From the NCBI GenBank assembly GCA_902573755.1, contig CACGLD010000008.1:1-32957 (forward strand): DNA of 32,957 nt, given 5' to 3'. The notes beneath the pieces were generated by a model, which searched no databases, was not told the DNA's origin, and worked only from the letters and a program-made list of their open reading frames with translations. Every line of letters starts with the position of its first letter. Position 1 is the first letter of the stretch. A program made the translations under genes and the position numbers. Positions 23,624 to 31,577 of this stretch are shown in pieces. Source of the DNA: an uncultured Pelagibacteraceae bacterium (lineage in GTDB: Bacteria; Pseudomonadota; Alphaproteobacteria; Pelagibacterales; Pelagibacteraceae).

Positions 23624-24674
23624 CACCACCCTCTATCACTGCTTTTAAAAGATCTGACTGTGTAATAACTCCAATATTTTTTTGCTCATTATTTTTAACA
23701 ACTAATGGCTTATTTTTCGATTTTGAGACTTCAATTAATTTACTTAGTAGTTCATGTTCATCTACACTTTGTAAATTTTCTTCTAGTTTTCCATTATTGC
23801 TTTCATAACTTTCAATTGTTTGCATAATAGTTTTTGCCTGAACAACTTTAAGTCGAGAAATTCCTTTAACAAAGTCTGCAACATATTCATCAGCAGGACT
23901 TACAACGATTTCTTCAGGAGTTCCTATCTGAATTACCTTTCCATCCCTCATAATTGCAATTCTGTGACCTACTCGTACTGCCTCATCTAAATCATGAGTT
24001 ATAAAAACTGTAGTCTTTTTCATCTGTTTTGAAAGTTTGATAAATTCTGATTGAAGCTGTCTTCTAATTAATGGGTCTAATGCACTAAAAGGCTCATCCA
24101 TTAAAAGAAATTCTGGGTCTGCAGCTAATGCTCTTGCAAGCCCTACTCTTTGCTGCATACCTCCTGATAATTCATGAGCAAATTTGTTACCCCAACCTTG
24201 TAATTCAACTATTTCTAAAATTTTATTTGCTGCATCTAAACGATCATTTTTACTTACACCTCTTATTTCTAGAGGCATTGCAATATTATCTACAACCGAT
24301 CTATGAGGCATTAGGGCAAAGTTTTGAAAAACCATACCTATTTTTTTATTTCTTAATTCTTGTAAATGGTCTCTATCTAGCTGCATTACATCATGACCAT
24401 TAATTAAAATCTTTCCTGAAGTTGGTTCTAAAAGTCTATTTATATGCCTGACTAGTGTAGATTTTCCACTACCTGAAAGTCCCATTACACAAAATATTTC
24501 ACCTTGATTAACATCAAATGAAACATTTGATACACCAATCACTGAGTTATATTCTTCTAAAGCTTCTGTTTTTGAAATTCCTTTATTTTGAATTGCATCT
24601 AGTGCTTCGGGTGAAGTATTGCCAAATACTTTCCAAACATTTTCAATTTTTATTGCTGAACTCGATGAATCCAT
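23613..24674 (-). CDS. proV: Glycine betaine/proline ABC importer ATPase ProV
   Basis: A 353-residue ATPase. A short N-terminal ProV-type lead (about 1-45, IENVWKVFGNTSPEALD) precedes Walker A GLSGSGKST near residue 70, Q-loop MVFQNFALMPHRSV, signature LSGGMQQRVGLARAL near 166, Walker B FLLMDEPFSALDP near 186 and H-loop ITHDLDEAVR. From about 285 to the end there is one CBS-like region (ESKNKPLVVKN-type KSKNKPLVVKN, then IGVITQSDLL), where E. coli ProV has a pair, so osmotic or nucleotide sensing may be reduced. It follows proX across a hairpin and overlaps proW. Confidence 0.94.
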   Translation of the reverse strand: MDSSSSAIKIENVWKVFGNTSPEALDAIQNKGISKTEALEEYNSVIGVSNVSFDVNQGEIFCVMGLSGSGKSTLVRHINRLLEPTSGKILINGHDVMQLDRDHLQELRNKKIGMVFQNFALMPHRSVVDNIAMPLEIRGVSKNDRLDAANKILEIVELQGWGNKFAHELSGGMQQRVGLARALAADPEFLLMDEPFSALDPLIRRQLQSEFIKLSKQMKKTTVFITHDLDEAVRVGHRIAIMRDGKVIQIGTPEEIVVSPADEYVADFVKGISRLKVVQAKTIMQTIESYESNNGKLEENLQSVDEHELLSKLIEVSKSKNKPLVVKNNEQKNIGVITQSDLLKAVIEGGDGE

Positions 24675-24696
24675 ATTCGTTTTTATTATAGGAAAA

Positions 24697-24727
24697 TATA
24701 CTCGGCAATCTTAAATTGCCGAGTATA
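24697..24727 (-). terminator. Intercistronic hairpin between proX and proV
   Basis: A perfect 13-bp stem with arms 24697-24709 (TATACTCGGCAAT) and 24715-24727 and a 5-base loop. In the - strand RNA it is followed by UUUUCC. It lies 14 bases after the proX stop and 22 before the proV ATG. As in the other two importer operons it probably favours the binding-protein message by partial termination or by blocking 3' decay. Confidence 0.72.
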
Positions 24728-24741
24728 AAATTTAATTTAGA

Positions 24742-25704
24742 TTATAATCCTAACCAACCGTCTACAGTTGATTTATTTGCTTCCATCCAAGCTCTAGCAA
24801 CAGCAGCTGGATCTTTTTTCTCAACTGAAACTGCATAAGCCATTGCAGAAACATCATCAGCTGTTAATTGAAAATTCTTGAAGAATTCTACAATCGCTGG
24901 TGATTGACTCTCTAAAGAAGTAGCCCAACCGATTTGGATTTGCTTAAGCGCATCTTTAGATGCAACATAAGATTTCTTATACCAGTCAGCATCTGCCTTA
25001 GGTTGAATCATTTTATATTTTGCAGGATCATATTTTGGTTCTGTTAACATCACTACGTCAGCCATTCCCCAAATTGCATGAGGTTTATAACAATAGAATG
25101 CATAACCTTCACCTTTTTTGATTGAGTCTAGTACTCTTGCGTTTTTAACTGCTTCAGCAGCTCTAACTGCTTCAATACCAGCATCATATAAACCATAGTC
25201 TCTTAATTTAACTTGGTTTACATTTGCAGAAGCCCAACCATCAGCACCAATCCAAAACTCACCTTTTCCATTGCCATCACTATCCATAGCTTTAACAACT
25301 TCAGGTCTTGCTAAATCTTCAATTGCTGTAATGTTCATTTTTTTAGCAAACTGTTGAGAAACACAATAACCTTGGTTTCCTTCATAAGGTTTGCTGCTTA
25401 ATTTTAAAGTTCCTTTTGGAACTAAATCATTTGTATAAGCTTCTTGGTTAGGTAACCAAATATCAGGATGCACATCGATTTCACCCTTGCCTCTATCAAT
25501 CGCTGCATAAATTGCTGTGTTGTTTCCTGGAACAAGCTCAGCCTCTCCACCCATTTTATCTGTAACAACTGCTGCTAATAAATTTGCAATAGCTGTAGCA
25601 CCTGTCCAGCCTGGATCTCCAATTTTAACCTTTTCTGCTTGTGCAGAGAACATTGCTAAAATCGAGATTAACCCAGCTACAAGTGTAGTTTTAATTATTC
25701 TCAT
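24742..25704 (-). CDS. proX: Glycine betaine/proline periplasmic binding protein ProX-like
   Basis: A 320-residue OpuAC/ProX-family protein with a signal peptide of about 23 residues (RIIKTTLVAGLISILAMF, cleavage after AQA). The mature part starts KVKIGDPGWTGATAIANLL, a family hallmark in which the Trp contributes to the quaternary-amine pocket. Also seen are IDRGKGEIDVHPDIWLPN and YAFYCYKPHAIWGMADV, whose aromatic residues fit the cage that binds betaine-type ligands. The gene has a good AAGGAG site before the ATG and starts the - strand operon proX-proV-proW-lysE-hydrolase. A TTGACT at 25761-25756 could be its -35, but I see no good -10. The exact ligand (glycine betaine, proline betaine, DMSP or similar) is not decidable. 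Confidence 0.93.
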   Translation of the reverse strand: MRIIKTTLVAGLISILAMFSAQAEKVKIGDPGWTGATAIANLLAAVVTDKMGGEAELVPGNNTAIYAAIDRGKGEIDVHPDIWLPNQEAYTNDLVPKGTLKLSSKPYEGNQGYCVSQQFAKKMNITAIEDLARPEVVKAMDSDGNGKGEFWIGADGWASANVNQVKLRDYGLYDAGIEAVRAAEAVKNARVLDSIKKGEGYAFYCYKPHAIWGMADVVMLTEPKYDPAKYKMIQPKADADWYKKSYVASKDALKQIQIGWATSLESQSPAIVEFFKNFQLTADDVSAMAYAVSVEKKDPAAVARAWMEANKSTVDGWLGL

Positions 25705-25805
25705 ATTATCTCCTTTTAAATTTATAAATAAAGCTTAACGTGAATTGAGTTAGCGAGTCAAAGAAAATAAAGTTATAAAAAATGAGTATAATAACTAAAT
25801 ATAGT

Positions 25806-26216
25806 TTATTCTGGATTTGCCGTTAGAGTTTTGATCTCTAAAATATTTTCGTTTGGATCTTTAACAAAGAATGTTTCTTGTTCATACTTGGTACCTTTAA
25901 ATCTTAGATAGGGTTCATCATAATATTTTGTACCACTGTCTTTTAATCTTTGTTTAAGTGCGTCAAAATCTTTTCTAGATAAATGAACTCCAAAATGAGG
26001 AACTGATACATTACCCATATCCACATCATGTCTTTCATTATCCAGTTTATGTTCACTTTTATGAAGTGTTAGTTCGTTACCCCAAAAATCAACATCAGCC
26101 CATTCCTGAGCAGAATTATCTAATCTACATCCTAAGGTTTCACTGTAAAATTTTTTTGCTATCTCTAAATCTCCACAAGGTATTGCTAGATGGAAACAAT
26201 TAGTGTTTTTGTACAT
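25806..26216 (-). CDS. VOC (glyoxalase/dioxygenase) superfamily protein
   Basis: A 136-residue protein with the two beta-alpha-beta-beta-beta halves of the vicinal oxygen chelate fold. The first half begins FHLAIPCGDLEIAKKFYSETLG (metal-ligand His9), and the second contains VPHFGVHLSRKDFDAL and ends FFVKDPNENILEI, a typical VOC strand with the Glu ligand. Family members bind a divalent metal and act as glyoxalases, dioxygenases or resistance proteins; this one is not assignable. It is divergent from cysE across 74 bases and lies alone downstream of no operon partner. Confidence 0.85.
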   Translation of the reverse strand: MYKNTNCFHLAIPCGDLEIAKKFYSETLGCRLDNSAQEWADVDFWGNELTLHKSEHKLDNERHDVDMGNVSVPHFGVHLSRKDFDALKQRLKDSGTKYYDEPYLRFKGTKYEQETFFVKDPNENILEIKTLTANPE

Positions 26217-26290
26217 AATTAGACTTTAATATATGAATTTAATCACTATATAAAGCCTGTTTTTAAAACAAATCAGAAAAAAATTTAATA

Positions 26291-26875
26291 ATGAGCGATT
26301 TTTTACAATCAATAATTGATAGAGATCCTGCGGCAAAATCTAAACTAAGTTTAATTTTAACTTACCCGGGAGTGAAAGCGGTATTCTTTCATAGATTAGC
26401 TAATTTTTTTAGTACTGCAAAATTTCATTTAGTTGCAAGAATCATTTCTCAATTTTCAAGATTCTTAACTGGTATAGAAATACATCCGAATGCAAAAATT
26501 GGAAAAAATTTATTTATTGATCATGGAATGGGAGTTGTGATTGGAGAAACGTCTGAGATTGGTGATAATGTAACTATTTACCATATGGTTACATTAGGTG
26601 GAATTGCACCTAGTATAAATTCAAATGATCAACGTAATATTAAAAGACATCCTACAATAAAAGAGGATGTAGTAATTGGTTCAGGTGCACAAGTATTAGG
26701 TCCAGTGGTAGTTGGTAAAGGTGCAAGAATTGGAGCTAATGCAGTAATCACTAAAGACGTTGCAGAAAATACTGTGATGGTTGGAATTCCAGCAAGAAGT
26801 GTTGGTATTGCTGATAGTGAATTTAAACCTTATGGAATTACACCTGACAGTGATAAAAAATCAGATAATGAATAA
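26291..26875 (+). CDS. cysE: Serine O-acetyltransferase
   Basis: A 194-residue short (EpsC-like) serine acetyltransferase, making O-acetylserine from serine and acetyl-CoA. The N-terminal helical part ([18 protein letters not shown]) is followed by left-handed beta-helix hexapeptide repeats from about residue 60 ([18 protein letters not shown]). The catalytic His-Asp region [15 protein letters not shown] and the HMVTLGG loop are present, as are [16 protein letters not shown] and PARS near the end. E. coli CysE is longer at its N-terminus. The next gene, cysteine synthase, overlaps its 3' end by 8 bases, forming a two-gene cysteine biosynthesis unit. Confidence 0.93.
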   Translation: MSDFLQSIIDRDPAAKSKLSLILTYPGVKAVFFHRLANFFSTAKFHLVARIISQFSRFLTGIEIHPNAKIGKNLFIDHGMGVVIGETSEIGDNVTIYHMVTLGGIAPSINSNDQRNIKRHPTIKEDVVIGSGAQVLGPVVVGKGARIGANAVITKDVAENTVMVGIPARSVGIADSEFKPYGITPDSDKKSDNE

Positions 26876-27869
26876 CACACAAAACGATTTTATTTCAGGA
26901 ATAGGAAACACCCCACTAATTAAATTAAGAGCAGCATCTGAGATTACTGGATGCAATATTTATGGAAAAGCAGAATTTTTAAATCCAGGAGGATCAGTAA
27001 AAGATAGAGCTGCCCTTGCATTAATTAAAGATGCTCAAGAAAAAAAATTAATTGCTAAAGGTGGAATAGTTGTTGAAGGAACAGCCGGTAACACTGGAAT
27101 TGGTTTAGGCCTTTTAGGAAATTCTTTAGGTTATAAGACAATCATTGTAATGAATGATAATCAAACCCAGGAGAAAAAAGATCTACTTAGAAATCTTGGG
27201 GCTGAATTAAGATTGGTCCCACCAAAACCTTATAAAGATGACAACAATTTTGTTAAAGTGGCAGCTAGACTAGCAGATGAATTAAGACCAACAAATAATA
27301 ACGGTGTAATTTGGGCTAATCAATTTGATAATACCGCAAATGCCAAAGGTCATTATGAGGGGACAGGACAAGAAATTTGGGAACAAACTGAAGGTAAAGT
27401 AGATGGGTTTGTGTGTTCTTCAGGTACAGGTGGAACTATTTCAGGTGTCAGTAATGCTCTTAAAGAAAAGAATAAAGATATAAAAATTTATTTATCTGAT
27501 CCAAAAGGTTCGGCTCTTTATAATTACATTAAAAATGGTGAACTTAAATCAGAAGGTGGATCAATAACTGAAGGAATTGGTTCAAGTAGAGTAACAGCCA
27601 ATTTTGGTGAGGCTAAAATCGATGACGCATATTCAATAGACGATCATGAGGCATTACCTATACTTTATGATTTAATTCAAAATGAAGGTTTAAGTTTGGG
27701 TACAAGTTGTGGAATTAATATAGCAGGTGCAATAAGAATGGGTAAAGAGATAGGTCCTGGTAAAACTATTGTTACGATCCTTTGTGATAGAAGTGATAAA
27801 TACGCAACTAAAATGTTCAATAAAAAATTCCTAGAGGAAAAAGGGTTGCCAATACCTAATTGGTTTTAA
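26868..27869 (+). CDS. cysK: Cysteine synthase (O-acetylserine sulfhydrylase), PLP-dependent
   Basis: A 333-residue enzyme of the CysK/CysM fold type II family. I place the start at the ATG at 26868, overlapping the cysE stop by 8 bases; the frame is open upstream, but those 29 residues are a shadow of cysE. The PLP lysine is Lys45 in [11 protein letters not shown], the substrate loop is [10 protein letters not shown], and the phosphate loop [10 protein letters not shown]. It makes cysteine from O-acetylserine and sulfide (or thiosulfate for CysM types). CysK versus CysM cannot be fixed with certainty. Coupled to cysE. Its stop overlaps the convergent membrane-protein gene by 4 bases. Confidence 0.92.
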   Translation: MNNTQNDFISGIGNTPLIKLRAASEITGCNIYGKAEFLNPGGSVKDRAALALIKDAQEKKLIAKGGIVVEGTAGNTGIGLGLLGNSLGYKTIIVMNDNQTQEKKDLLRNLGAELRLVPPKPYKDDNNFVKVAARLADELRPTNNNGVIWANQFDNTANAKGHYEGTGQEIWEQTEGKVDGFVCSSGTGGTISGVSNALKEKNKDIKIYLSDPKGSALYNYIKNGELKSEGGSITEGIGSSRVTANFGEAKIDDAYSIDDHEALPILYDLIQNEGLSLGTSCGINIAGAIRMGKEIGPGKTIVTILCDRSDKYATKMFNKKFLEEKGLPIPNWF

Positions 27870-28282
27870 GCGTAAATTTTATCAGCTAATCCGTAACAAA
27901 GAATAGCGCTTAAAACAAAAAAGATAAAAGGTGCAATTATTCCCTCGTTGCTAGTTTTTTCATTTATTCCAGTTTTATCAATTTTTATTGAATAAAAATT
28001 TGTAAGAAAAACACAAGCATGAATAATTACTAATAAAGTAAAGAAAGCCCAAGTTCCTTCAGCTCCATTAGGTCTTACAAACATTATGTAGAGAGCCATT
28101 ACTACCCAACCAATCATTAGTGCGCCAGCAAATCTAACAATAATTGCTGCACTATGATCTATGTTAAATTTATCCATGAATGTTTTTGTTCCAACAATTG
28201 TTTGAAAACAATAAACGGCTATTCCAATAAAATGGGCAAGAAATACAACTAAATAAAATATTCCATTAAACTTTTCGATCAT
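27866..28282 (-). CDS. Four-helix integral membrane protein, unknown function
   Basis: A 138-residue protein with four predicted membrane helices (about 5-26, 45-65, 76-96 and 114-134) and no recognised family. A short polar segment (SIKIDKTGINEKTSNEG) separates helices 3 and 4. It resembles small DUF-type membrane proteins common in alphaproteobacteria, but I cannot name one. The ATG at 28282 is divergent from the small-gene island at 28443, and the 160 bases between hold no other gene that I can see. Confidence 0.7.
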   Translation of the reverse strand: MIEKFNGIFYLVVFLAHFIGIAVYCFQTIVGTKTFMDKFNIDHSAAIIVRFAGALMIGWVVMALYIMFVRPNGAEGTWAFFTLLVIIHACVFLTNFYSIKIDKTGINEKTSNEGIIAPFIFFVLSAILCYGLADKIYA

Positions 28283-28442
28283 ATTGAAATGTTATCAAAA
28301 ATTAAAATCAAATTAAACATCTAAAAACAGCATTTCTAAGTAATAAAACCTGCATATCTGTCGCGCGATATAAACACAAGAGACTCCAGAATAAAAATGT
28401 AACATTCTTAGGTTGCAATTTAACTATTTGGAAAGGAATATT

Positions 28443-28931
28443 ATGAGAAAAATAATACTAGCATTAATTTTCACATTAATGTCAATGTCTTCAGTATCAT
28501 TTGCAGATGGTCATAGTGGAAAAATTAGTCTTGCTGGTTTTTTTGTTGGCGATGCTAAAGCTATTGTAGATGAAAAAGGAAACATCATGACTTTTACATA
28601 TGAAGGTCTAAGTGGATTTAATGCAATTGAAGGTACTTCGTTTGGTGATAATTCATCACATCATTGTATAGGTGCAGGATCAATTCCAGGTAAAGGTTTT
28701 GAAATGGGTCACTGTAAAATAAAGTTTATAAATGGTGATACAGCAATAATTTATTATGAAATAAAATTAGGTTACTCAATGGAAGGTACTTTTAAATGCA
28801 TCAGTGGTACTGGTAGATATGAAGGTATCGAATGTAGTGGAACTACAGGTTATACACAAATTAAGCCTGCTCAAGAAGGTAGAATTCATGCTACGAATTA
28901 TTACAGGGGCACTTACACATTGAAAAAATAG
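28443..28931 (+). CDS. Secreted beta-barrel-like protein, unknown function
   Basis: A 162-residue protein from the ATG at 28443, chosen because GGAAAGGA precedes it and a signal peptide follows directly (RKIILALIFTLMSMSSV, cleavage after FA). The frame is open back to a TTG at 28413, but that would put 10 residues ahead of the signal. The mature part is rich in beta strands and glycine, ending in a GTGRYEGIECSGTTGY motif like that of allene-oxide-cyclase-barrel or DUF3224-type proteins, and has four Cys (HHCIGAG, HCKIKF, FKCISG, IECSG) that may form disulfides in the periplasm. First gene of a run of five small + strand genes. Confidence 0.72.
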   Translation: MRKIILALIFTLMSMSSVSFADGHSGKISLAGFFVGDAKAIVDEKGNIMTFTYEGLSGFNAIEGTSFGDNSSHHCIGAGSIPGKGFEMGHCKIKFINGDTAIIYYEIKLGYSMEGTFKCISGTGRYEGIECSGTTGYTQIKPAQEGRIHATNYYRGTYTLKK

Positions 28932-28940
28932 GACGATAAT

Positions 28941-29315
28941 ATGAGAAAAATAATAATAACTTTATTCAGCGTTTTATTTCTAACATCTTCACATGCAGAT
29001 ATGTCTGATAGTGACAAGAATAGAGCTTGGGAATGCAGTGGTATCTATATGGCTAACTATTTCTTGCCATCAGGCGAAACTTTTGAATATAGTATGAAAG
29101 AAAAATCTATGGCATCGGTAAAAGTTTTAAAAGCTTATGCTTTAGAGGTAGGAGTTCCTGAAAAGGAATGGGATGAAGGCGTAAACAAAGCTGTTGATAA
29201 ATTTTATGGATCTAAATTTGACGAGGCTAAAACTAATGCCTGTCATAAATTTGTAAATTCAACAGTGCCTAATGGCGAAGATAGAGTTAAAAAAGTAGTT
29301 CAAACACTATATTAG
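28941..29315 (+). CDS. Small secreted helical protein, unknown function
   Basis: A 124-residue protein with a clear signal peptide (RKIIITLFSVLFLTSS, cleavage near HADM) and a mature mainly helical domain of about 104 residues. Two cysteines (WECSGIY and TNACHKF) bracket the domain and could pair in the periplasm. I do not recognise the family. Its signal sequence begins like that of the preceding gene, and it follows 9 bases after it, so both are likely made together. AGGACG lies ahead of the ATG. Confidence 0.7.
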   Translation: MRKIIITLFSVLFLTSSHADMSDSDKNRAWECSGIYMANYFLPSGETFEYSMKEKSMASVKVLKAYALEVGVPEKEWDEGVNKAVDKFYGSKFDEAKTNACHKFVNSTVPNGEDRVKKVVQTLY

Positions 29316-29327
29316 AAAGGAGGAAAA

Positions 29328-29621
29328 ATGTACGTAAAAATAGAACAAAAGCTTTCAAAAGGTTTTAATAGTTGGAAGCAGATGATGCTTGCAAATGGTG
29401 ATAAAATAAAAAAATATGGAATGACAATTGCCTTTGCAGGAGCAGAAAAAGAGGATGATAACTCTATGACTGTTTTAGTTCATTTTGAATCACCAGAAGG
29501 TCTAAAAGGTTTTGGTGGGGATCAAGAACTAACTCAAGCAAGAATAGACTGTGGAGTTATTATGGATCAATCTAAAATGACTATAATGACTGATGAGTCA
29601 GTTGTGAATCATAAAGGATAA
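29328..29621 (+). CDS. DUF3764-like small cytoplasmic protein
   Basis: A 97-residue protein without signal or membrane segment. The order strand (MYVKIEQKLSKGFNSWKQM), helix, strand (MTIAFAGAEKEDDNSMTVLVHF), helix (ESPEGLKGFGGD), strand suggests a dimeric alpha-beta barrel (ferredoxin-like), and the pattern recalls DUF3764, a family I associate mainly with marine bacteria and cyanobacteria; the match is from memory. A very good site, AAAGGAGGAAAA, precedes the ATG. It sits between the secreted protein gene and the GYD-like gene. Confidence 0.62.
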   Translation: MYVKIEQKLSKGFNSWKQMMLANGDKIKKYGMTIAFAGAEKEDDNSMTVLVHFESPEGLKGFGGDQELTQARIDCGVIMDQSKMTIMTDESVVNHKG

Positions 29622-29627
29622 AATTAA

Positions 29628-29951
29628 ATGTCTAAGTTTTATGTAATAGGAAAAGCAAGTCCTGAGCTATTAAAGAAAATGCATGCAGATCCATCAGCAG
29701 ATAGAGGTGCTGTAATGAAATCTATGTGTGAAAGCTTAGGAGTTAAAGCAATAAGTTATGAATGGTTAAGAGGACGTTTTGATGTTCTTTTTTGTGTTGA
29801 AGGAGATTATGAAAGTGTTCTTGCTATGAAAGTAACAGTTCTAAACAGTGGAATGATGTCAGATCTAATGGTGCATGAAGTGTTTGATTATAATAGTGCA
29901 TTTAAAAAAGCATCTGACGCGTCTAAAAGTTATAAAAAACCAGGTGAATAA
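29628..29951 (+). CDS. GYD-like small domain protein
   Basis: A 107-residue protein. The segment RGRFDVLFCVEGDYESVLAM followed by a strand and LMVHEVFDY resembles GYD-domain proteins, in which a strand reading G-Y/F-D-V is followed by a helix and a closing strand in a ferredoxin-like fold. The N-terminal part (FYVIGKASPELLKKMHADP) is the other half. Function of GYD proteins is unknown. The gene starts 6 bases after the DUF3764-like gene stop. Confidence 0.6.
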   Translation: MSKFYVIGKASPELLKKMHADPSADRGAVMKSMCESLGVKAISYEWLRGRFDVLFCVEGDYESVLAMKVTVLNSGMMSDLMVHEVFDYNSAFKKASDASKSYKKPGE

Positions 29952-29966
29952 AAAGAAAGAAAAACT

Positions 29967-30287
29967 ATGTCGATACTAGAAAAATATAGTGCTGCTTTAA
30001 AAAATAAAGATGAAGCAGCAATGAATGATCTTTTGCATGATGATTTTAAATTCACAATGCATAAGTCAGGAAATGTTTTAACTAAAGGTGATGTTATCAA
30101 ATGGGCAATGAGCGGTGACATTAATCAAGATAAAGTTAGAATTGTTTATGAAAATGATGAAGTTGGTGTTCATCATGCATTTGTAACTTTTAATGATGGA
30201 AATGTTGAGGCGGTAATGGCAGTTTATAAATATGATAATGGTAAAATCATTAGTTTAGAAACAGGCGCTACTCCAATACCAAAATAA
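29967..30287 (+). CDS. Single-domain NTF2/SnoaL-like protein
   Basis: A 106-residue protein with the SnoaL/NTF2 pattern: helix-rich start (ILEKYSAALKNKDEAAMNDLLHDDFKFTMHKSG), then VLTKGDVIKWAMSGD and a curved sheet ending AVMAVYKYDNGKIISLETG. It has one such domain, unlike the two-domain proteins at 12664 and 14744. No catalytic residue can be assigned. AAAGAAAGA lies ahead of the ATG. It closes the five small-gene run; the SMR pair starts 38 bases downstream. Confidence 0.72.
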   Translation: MSILEKYSAALKNKDEAAMNDLLHDDFKFTMHKSGNVLTKGDVIKWAMSGDINQDKVRIVYENDEVGVHHAFVTFNDGNVEAVMAVYKYDNGKIISLETGATPIPK

Positions 30288-30325
30288 TTATATATATTTG
30301 GCGAGATTTCATTTAAGATTATTAA

Positions 30326-30658
30326 ATGAGTCTTGCCACTTCATATTTATTCCTGGGAATAGCTGTTTTCTTAGGAGTTACCTCAAATAGTTTTGCTAAA
30401 AGTGCTGAAGGCTTTACTCTTCTTTTTCCAAGTATAATTACTGCAATTACAATTGTACTATGTATGTATGCTCTTTCATTGGTAATGAAAAATATTCCAA
30501 TGGGAATAACTTATGCTTCCTTTGCGGGCTTAACAATTATAGCAACAGTTGTTGTGGGTATAATTAGATTTAATCAAGTACCTAATTTATATTCATTAAT
30601 TGGTTTAGCTTTTATTATTGTTGGTGTTTTAATGGTCAACCTGTTAGGTAATAGTTAA
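30326..30658 (+). CDS. SMR-family (EmrE-like) membrane protein without the conserved Glu
   Basis: A 110-residue, four-helix protein of the small multidrug resistance fold. Alignment by eye to EmrE without gaps (Lys25 to Lys22, EGFT to EGFT, Tyr63 to Tyr60) places Gly17 at the position of the essential proton- and drug-binding Glu14 and Phe66 at the position of Trp63. The C-terminal helix IGLAFIIVGVLMVNLL is typical. Proton-coupled drug export of the EmrE type is therefore doubtful; another transport or scaffold role is possible. It forms a trio with the DUF2798-like gene 2 bases downstream and a second SMR gene. Confidence 0.85.
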   Translation: MSLATSYLFLGIAVFLGVTSNSFAKSAEGFTLLFPSIITAITIVLCMYALSLVMKNIPMGITYASFAGLTIIATVVVGIIRFNQVPNLYSLIGLAFIIVGVLMVNLLGNS

Positions 30659-30660
30659 TT

Positions 30661-30888
30661 ATGATTAATAAAAAATATGCACAACCCTTATTTATGATTT
30701 TAATGTCTTTAGGTATGAGTGTTATTATGAGTGGTGTTGTTGTAGCTGTGAATACAGGTGTGTCAGATGGTTTCTTTTTTAGATGGGGATATTCTATAAT
30801 GTTTGCATATCCTATTGCTTTAATAGCAGCATTTACTCTAGCCCCTTTAATGAGACCATTAGTTAATAAAATTGCGTCAAAAGAATAA
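30661..30888 (+). CDS. DUF2798-family two-helix membrane protein
   Basis: A 75-residue protein with two hydrophobic helices (about 8-31 and 44-66) and the pattern KKYAQPLFMILMSLGMSVIMSGVV near the start, then FFFRWGYSIMFAYPIALIAA. This fits DUF2798, small membrane proteins of unknown role. It lies between two SMR-family genes, 2 bases after the first and 2 before the second, so the three are one transcript and may form one complex. Confidence 0.78.
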   Translation: MINKKYAQPLFMILMSLGMSVIMSGVVVAVNTGVSDGFFFRWGYSIMFAYPIALIAAFTLAPLMRPLVNKIASKE

Positions 30889-30890
30889 TC

Positions 30891-31226
30891 ATGAAACCTT
30901 TATTGGGATATTTATTTTTAGCTAATGGCATAATTTTTGGAATAGCTTCAAATAGTTTTGCAAAAATTTCTGAGGGATTTACTAAATTAACTCCATCTGT
31001 TTTATGTATTTTGTTTATGTGTATTACTATGTTTTCAATTGCAAAAGCAATGTCTGCACTACCAGTTGGATTTGCCTACTCTACTTATAGTGGTTTAACC
31101 GTTACGGGTGTTGTCCTTTTTGCGGTATTAAAATTTAATCAAGTACCTAATCTTTATGGAATAATTGGAATAATTTTAATTATTATTGGTGTGATAATGG
31201 TTAATTATCTTGGACGACTAAACTGA
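30891..31226 (+). CDS. Second SMR-family membrane protein without the conserved Glu
   Basis: A 111-residue SMR protein closely similar to the one at 30326 (shared SNSFAK, EGFT and FNQVPNLY). Aligned to EmrE, Gly17 again replaces Glu14 and Tyr66 replaces Trp63, while Tyr63 is kept. Two unlike SMR proteins encoded together usually form heterodimers of opposite topology. The 3' end overlaps the convergent DUF952 gene by 22 bases. Confidence 0.85.
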   Translation: MKPLLGYLFLANGIIFGIASNSFAKISEGFTKLTPSVLCILFMCITMFSIAKAMSALPVGFAYSTYSGLTVTGVVLFAVLKFNQVPNLYGIIGIILIIIGVIMVNYLGRLN

Positions 31227-31576
31227 TACTTTTTTAAAATCTCTGGAAGCTCATGTCTTCCATCTTCATTCAATGGTAAATCATATTGATTAACAACAGT
31301 GCTAGTATCTAAAGATGAATATAAATGAGGATACATATCTCCATTCGATGCCTGCTCCCACAACAAATGTTCAAGTTTAAATGCATTTACTCTTAACAAA
31401 ACTAGATTTTCTTTTTTAGGGTAATGCTTATTTAAAGTTTCTTCTACCTGATCTTCTTCTGAAAAGTGAATATATCCATCTTTAAGGTCTTTTTCTGATC
31501 CACCATAAGTTCCAGATTGTTTAGCCTTTTGCCACTCATCTTTATCTATAACTTTGAAAATAAATTCTAAATTCAT
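31205..31576 (-). CDS. DUF952 family protein
   Basis: A 123-residue cytoplasmic protein matching DUF952: N-terminal FIFKVIDKDEWQKAKQSG, then the hallmark DGYIHFSEEDQVEETLNKHY (residues about 33-52), and LRVNAFKLEHLLWE followed by PHLYSSLD near 85. The function is unknown; the family has been compared with glutathione S-transferase-like and ADP-ribosyltransferase-like folds, which I cannot confirm here. It follows the DUF924 gene by one base and so belongs to the - strand unit that begins at the right edge. Confidence 0.85.
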   Translation of the reverse strand: MNLEFIFKVIDKDEWQKAKQSGTYGGSEKDLKDGYIHFSEEDQVEETLNKHYPKKENLVLLRVNAFKLEHLLWEQASNGDMYPHLYSSLDTSTVVNQYDLPLNEDGRHELPEILKKYQFSRPR

Positions 31577-31577
31577 T

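Noticed and set aside
25705-25805. Glycine or other riboswitch ahead of proX
   Set aside because: The gap is about 100 bases and contains only a ribosome binding site and a possible -35; no riboswitch core is seen.
26781-26867. N-terminal extension of the cysteine synthase frame
   Set aside because: These 29 residues overlap cysE in another frame and do not look like cysteine synthase; the ATG at 26868 overlaps the cysE stop.
28361-28368. TCGCGCGA palindrome, GC-rich in an AT-rich genome, in the 160-base gap before the small-gene island
   Set aside because: The symmetry does not extend beyond 8 bp and no promoter element is clearly placed around it.
28354-28371. ATATC-N8-GATAT, resembling the importer operators
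   Set aside because: Five-base arms of A/T-rich sequence are expected by chance at this base composition.
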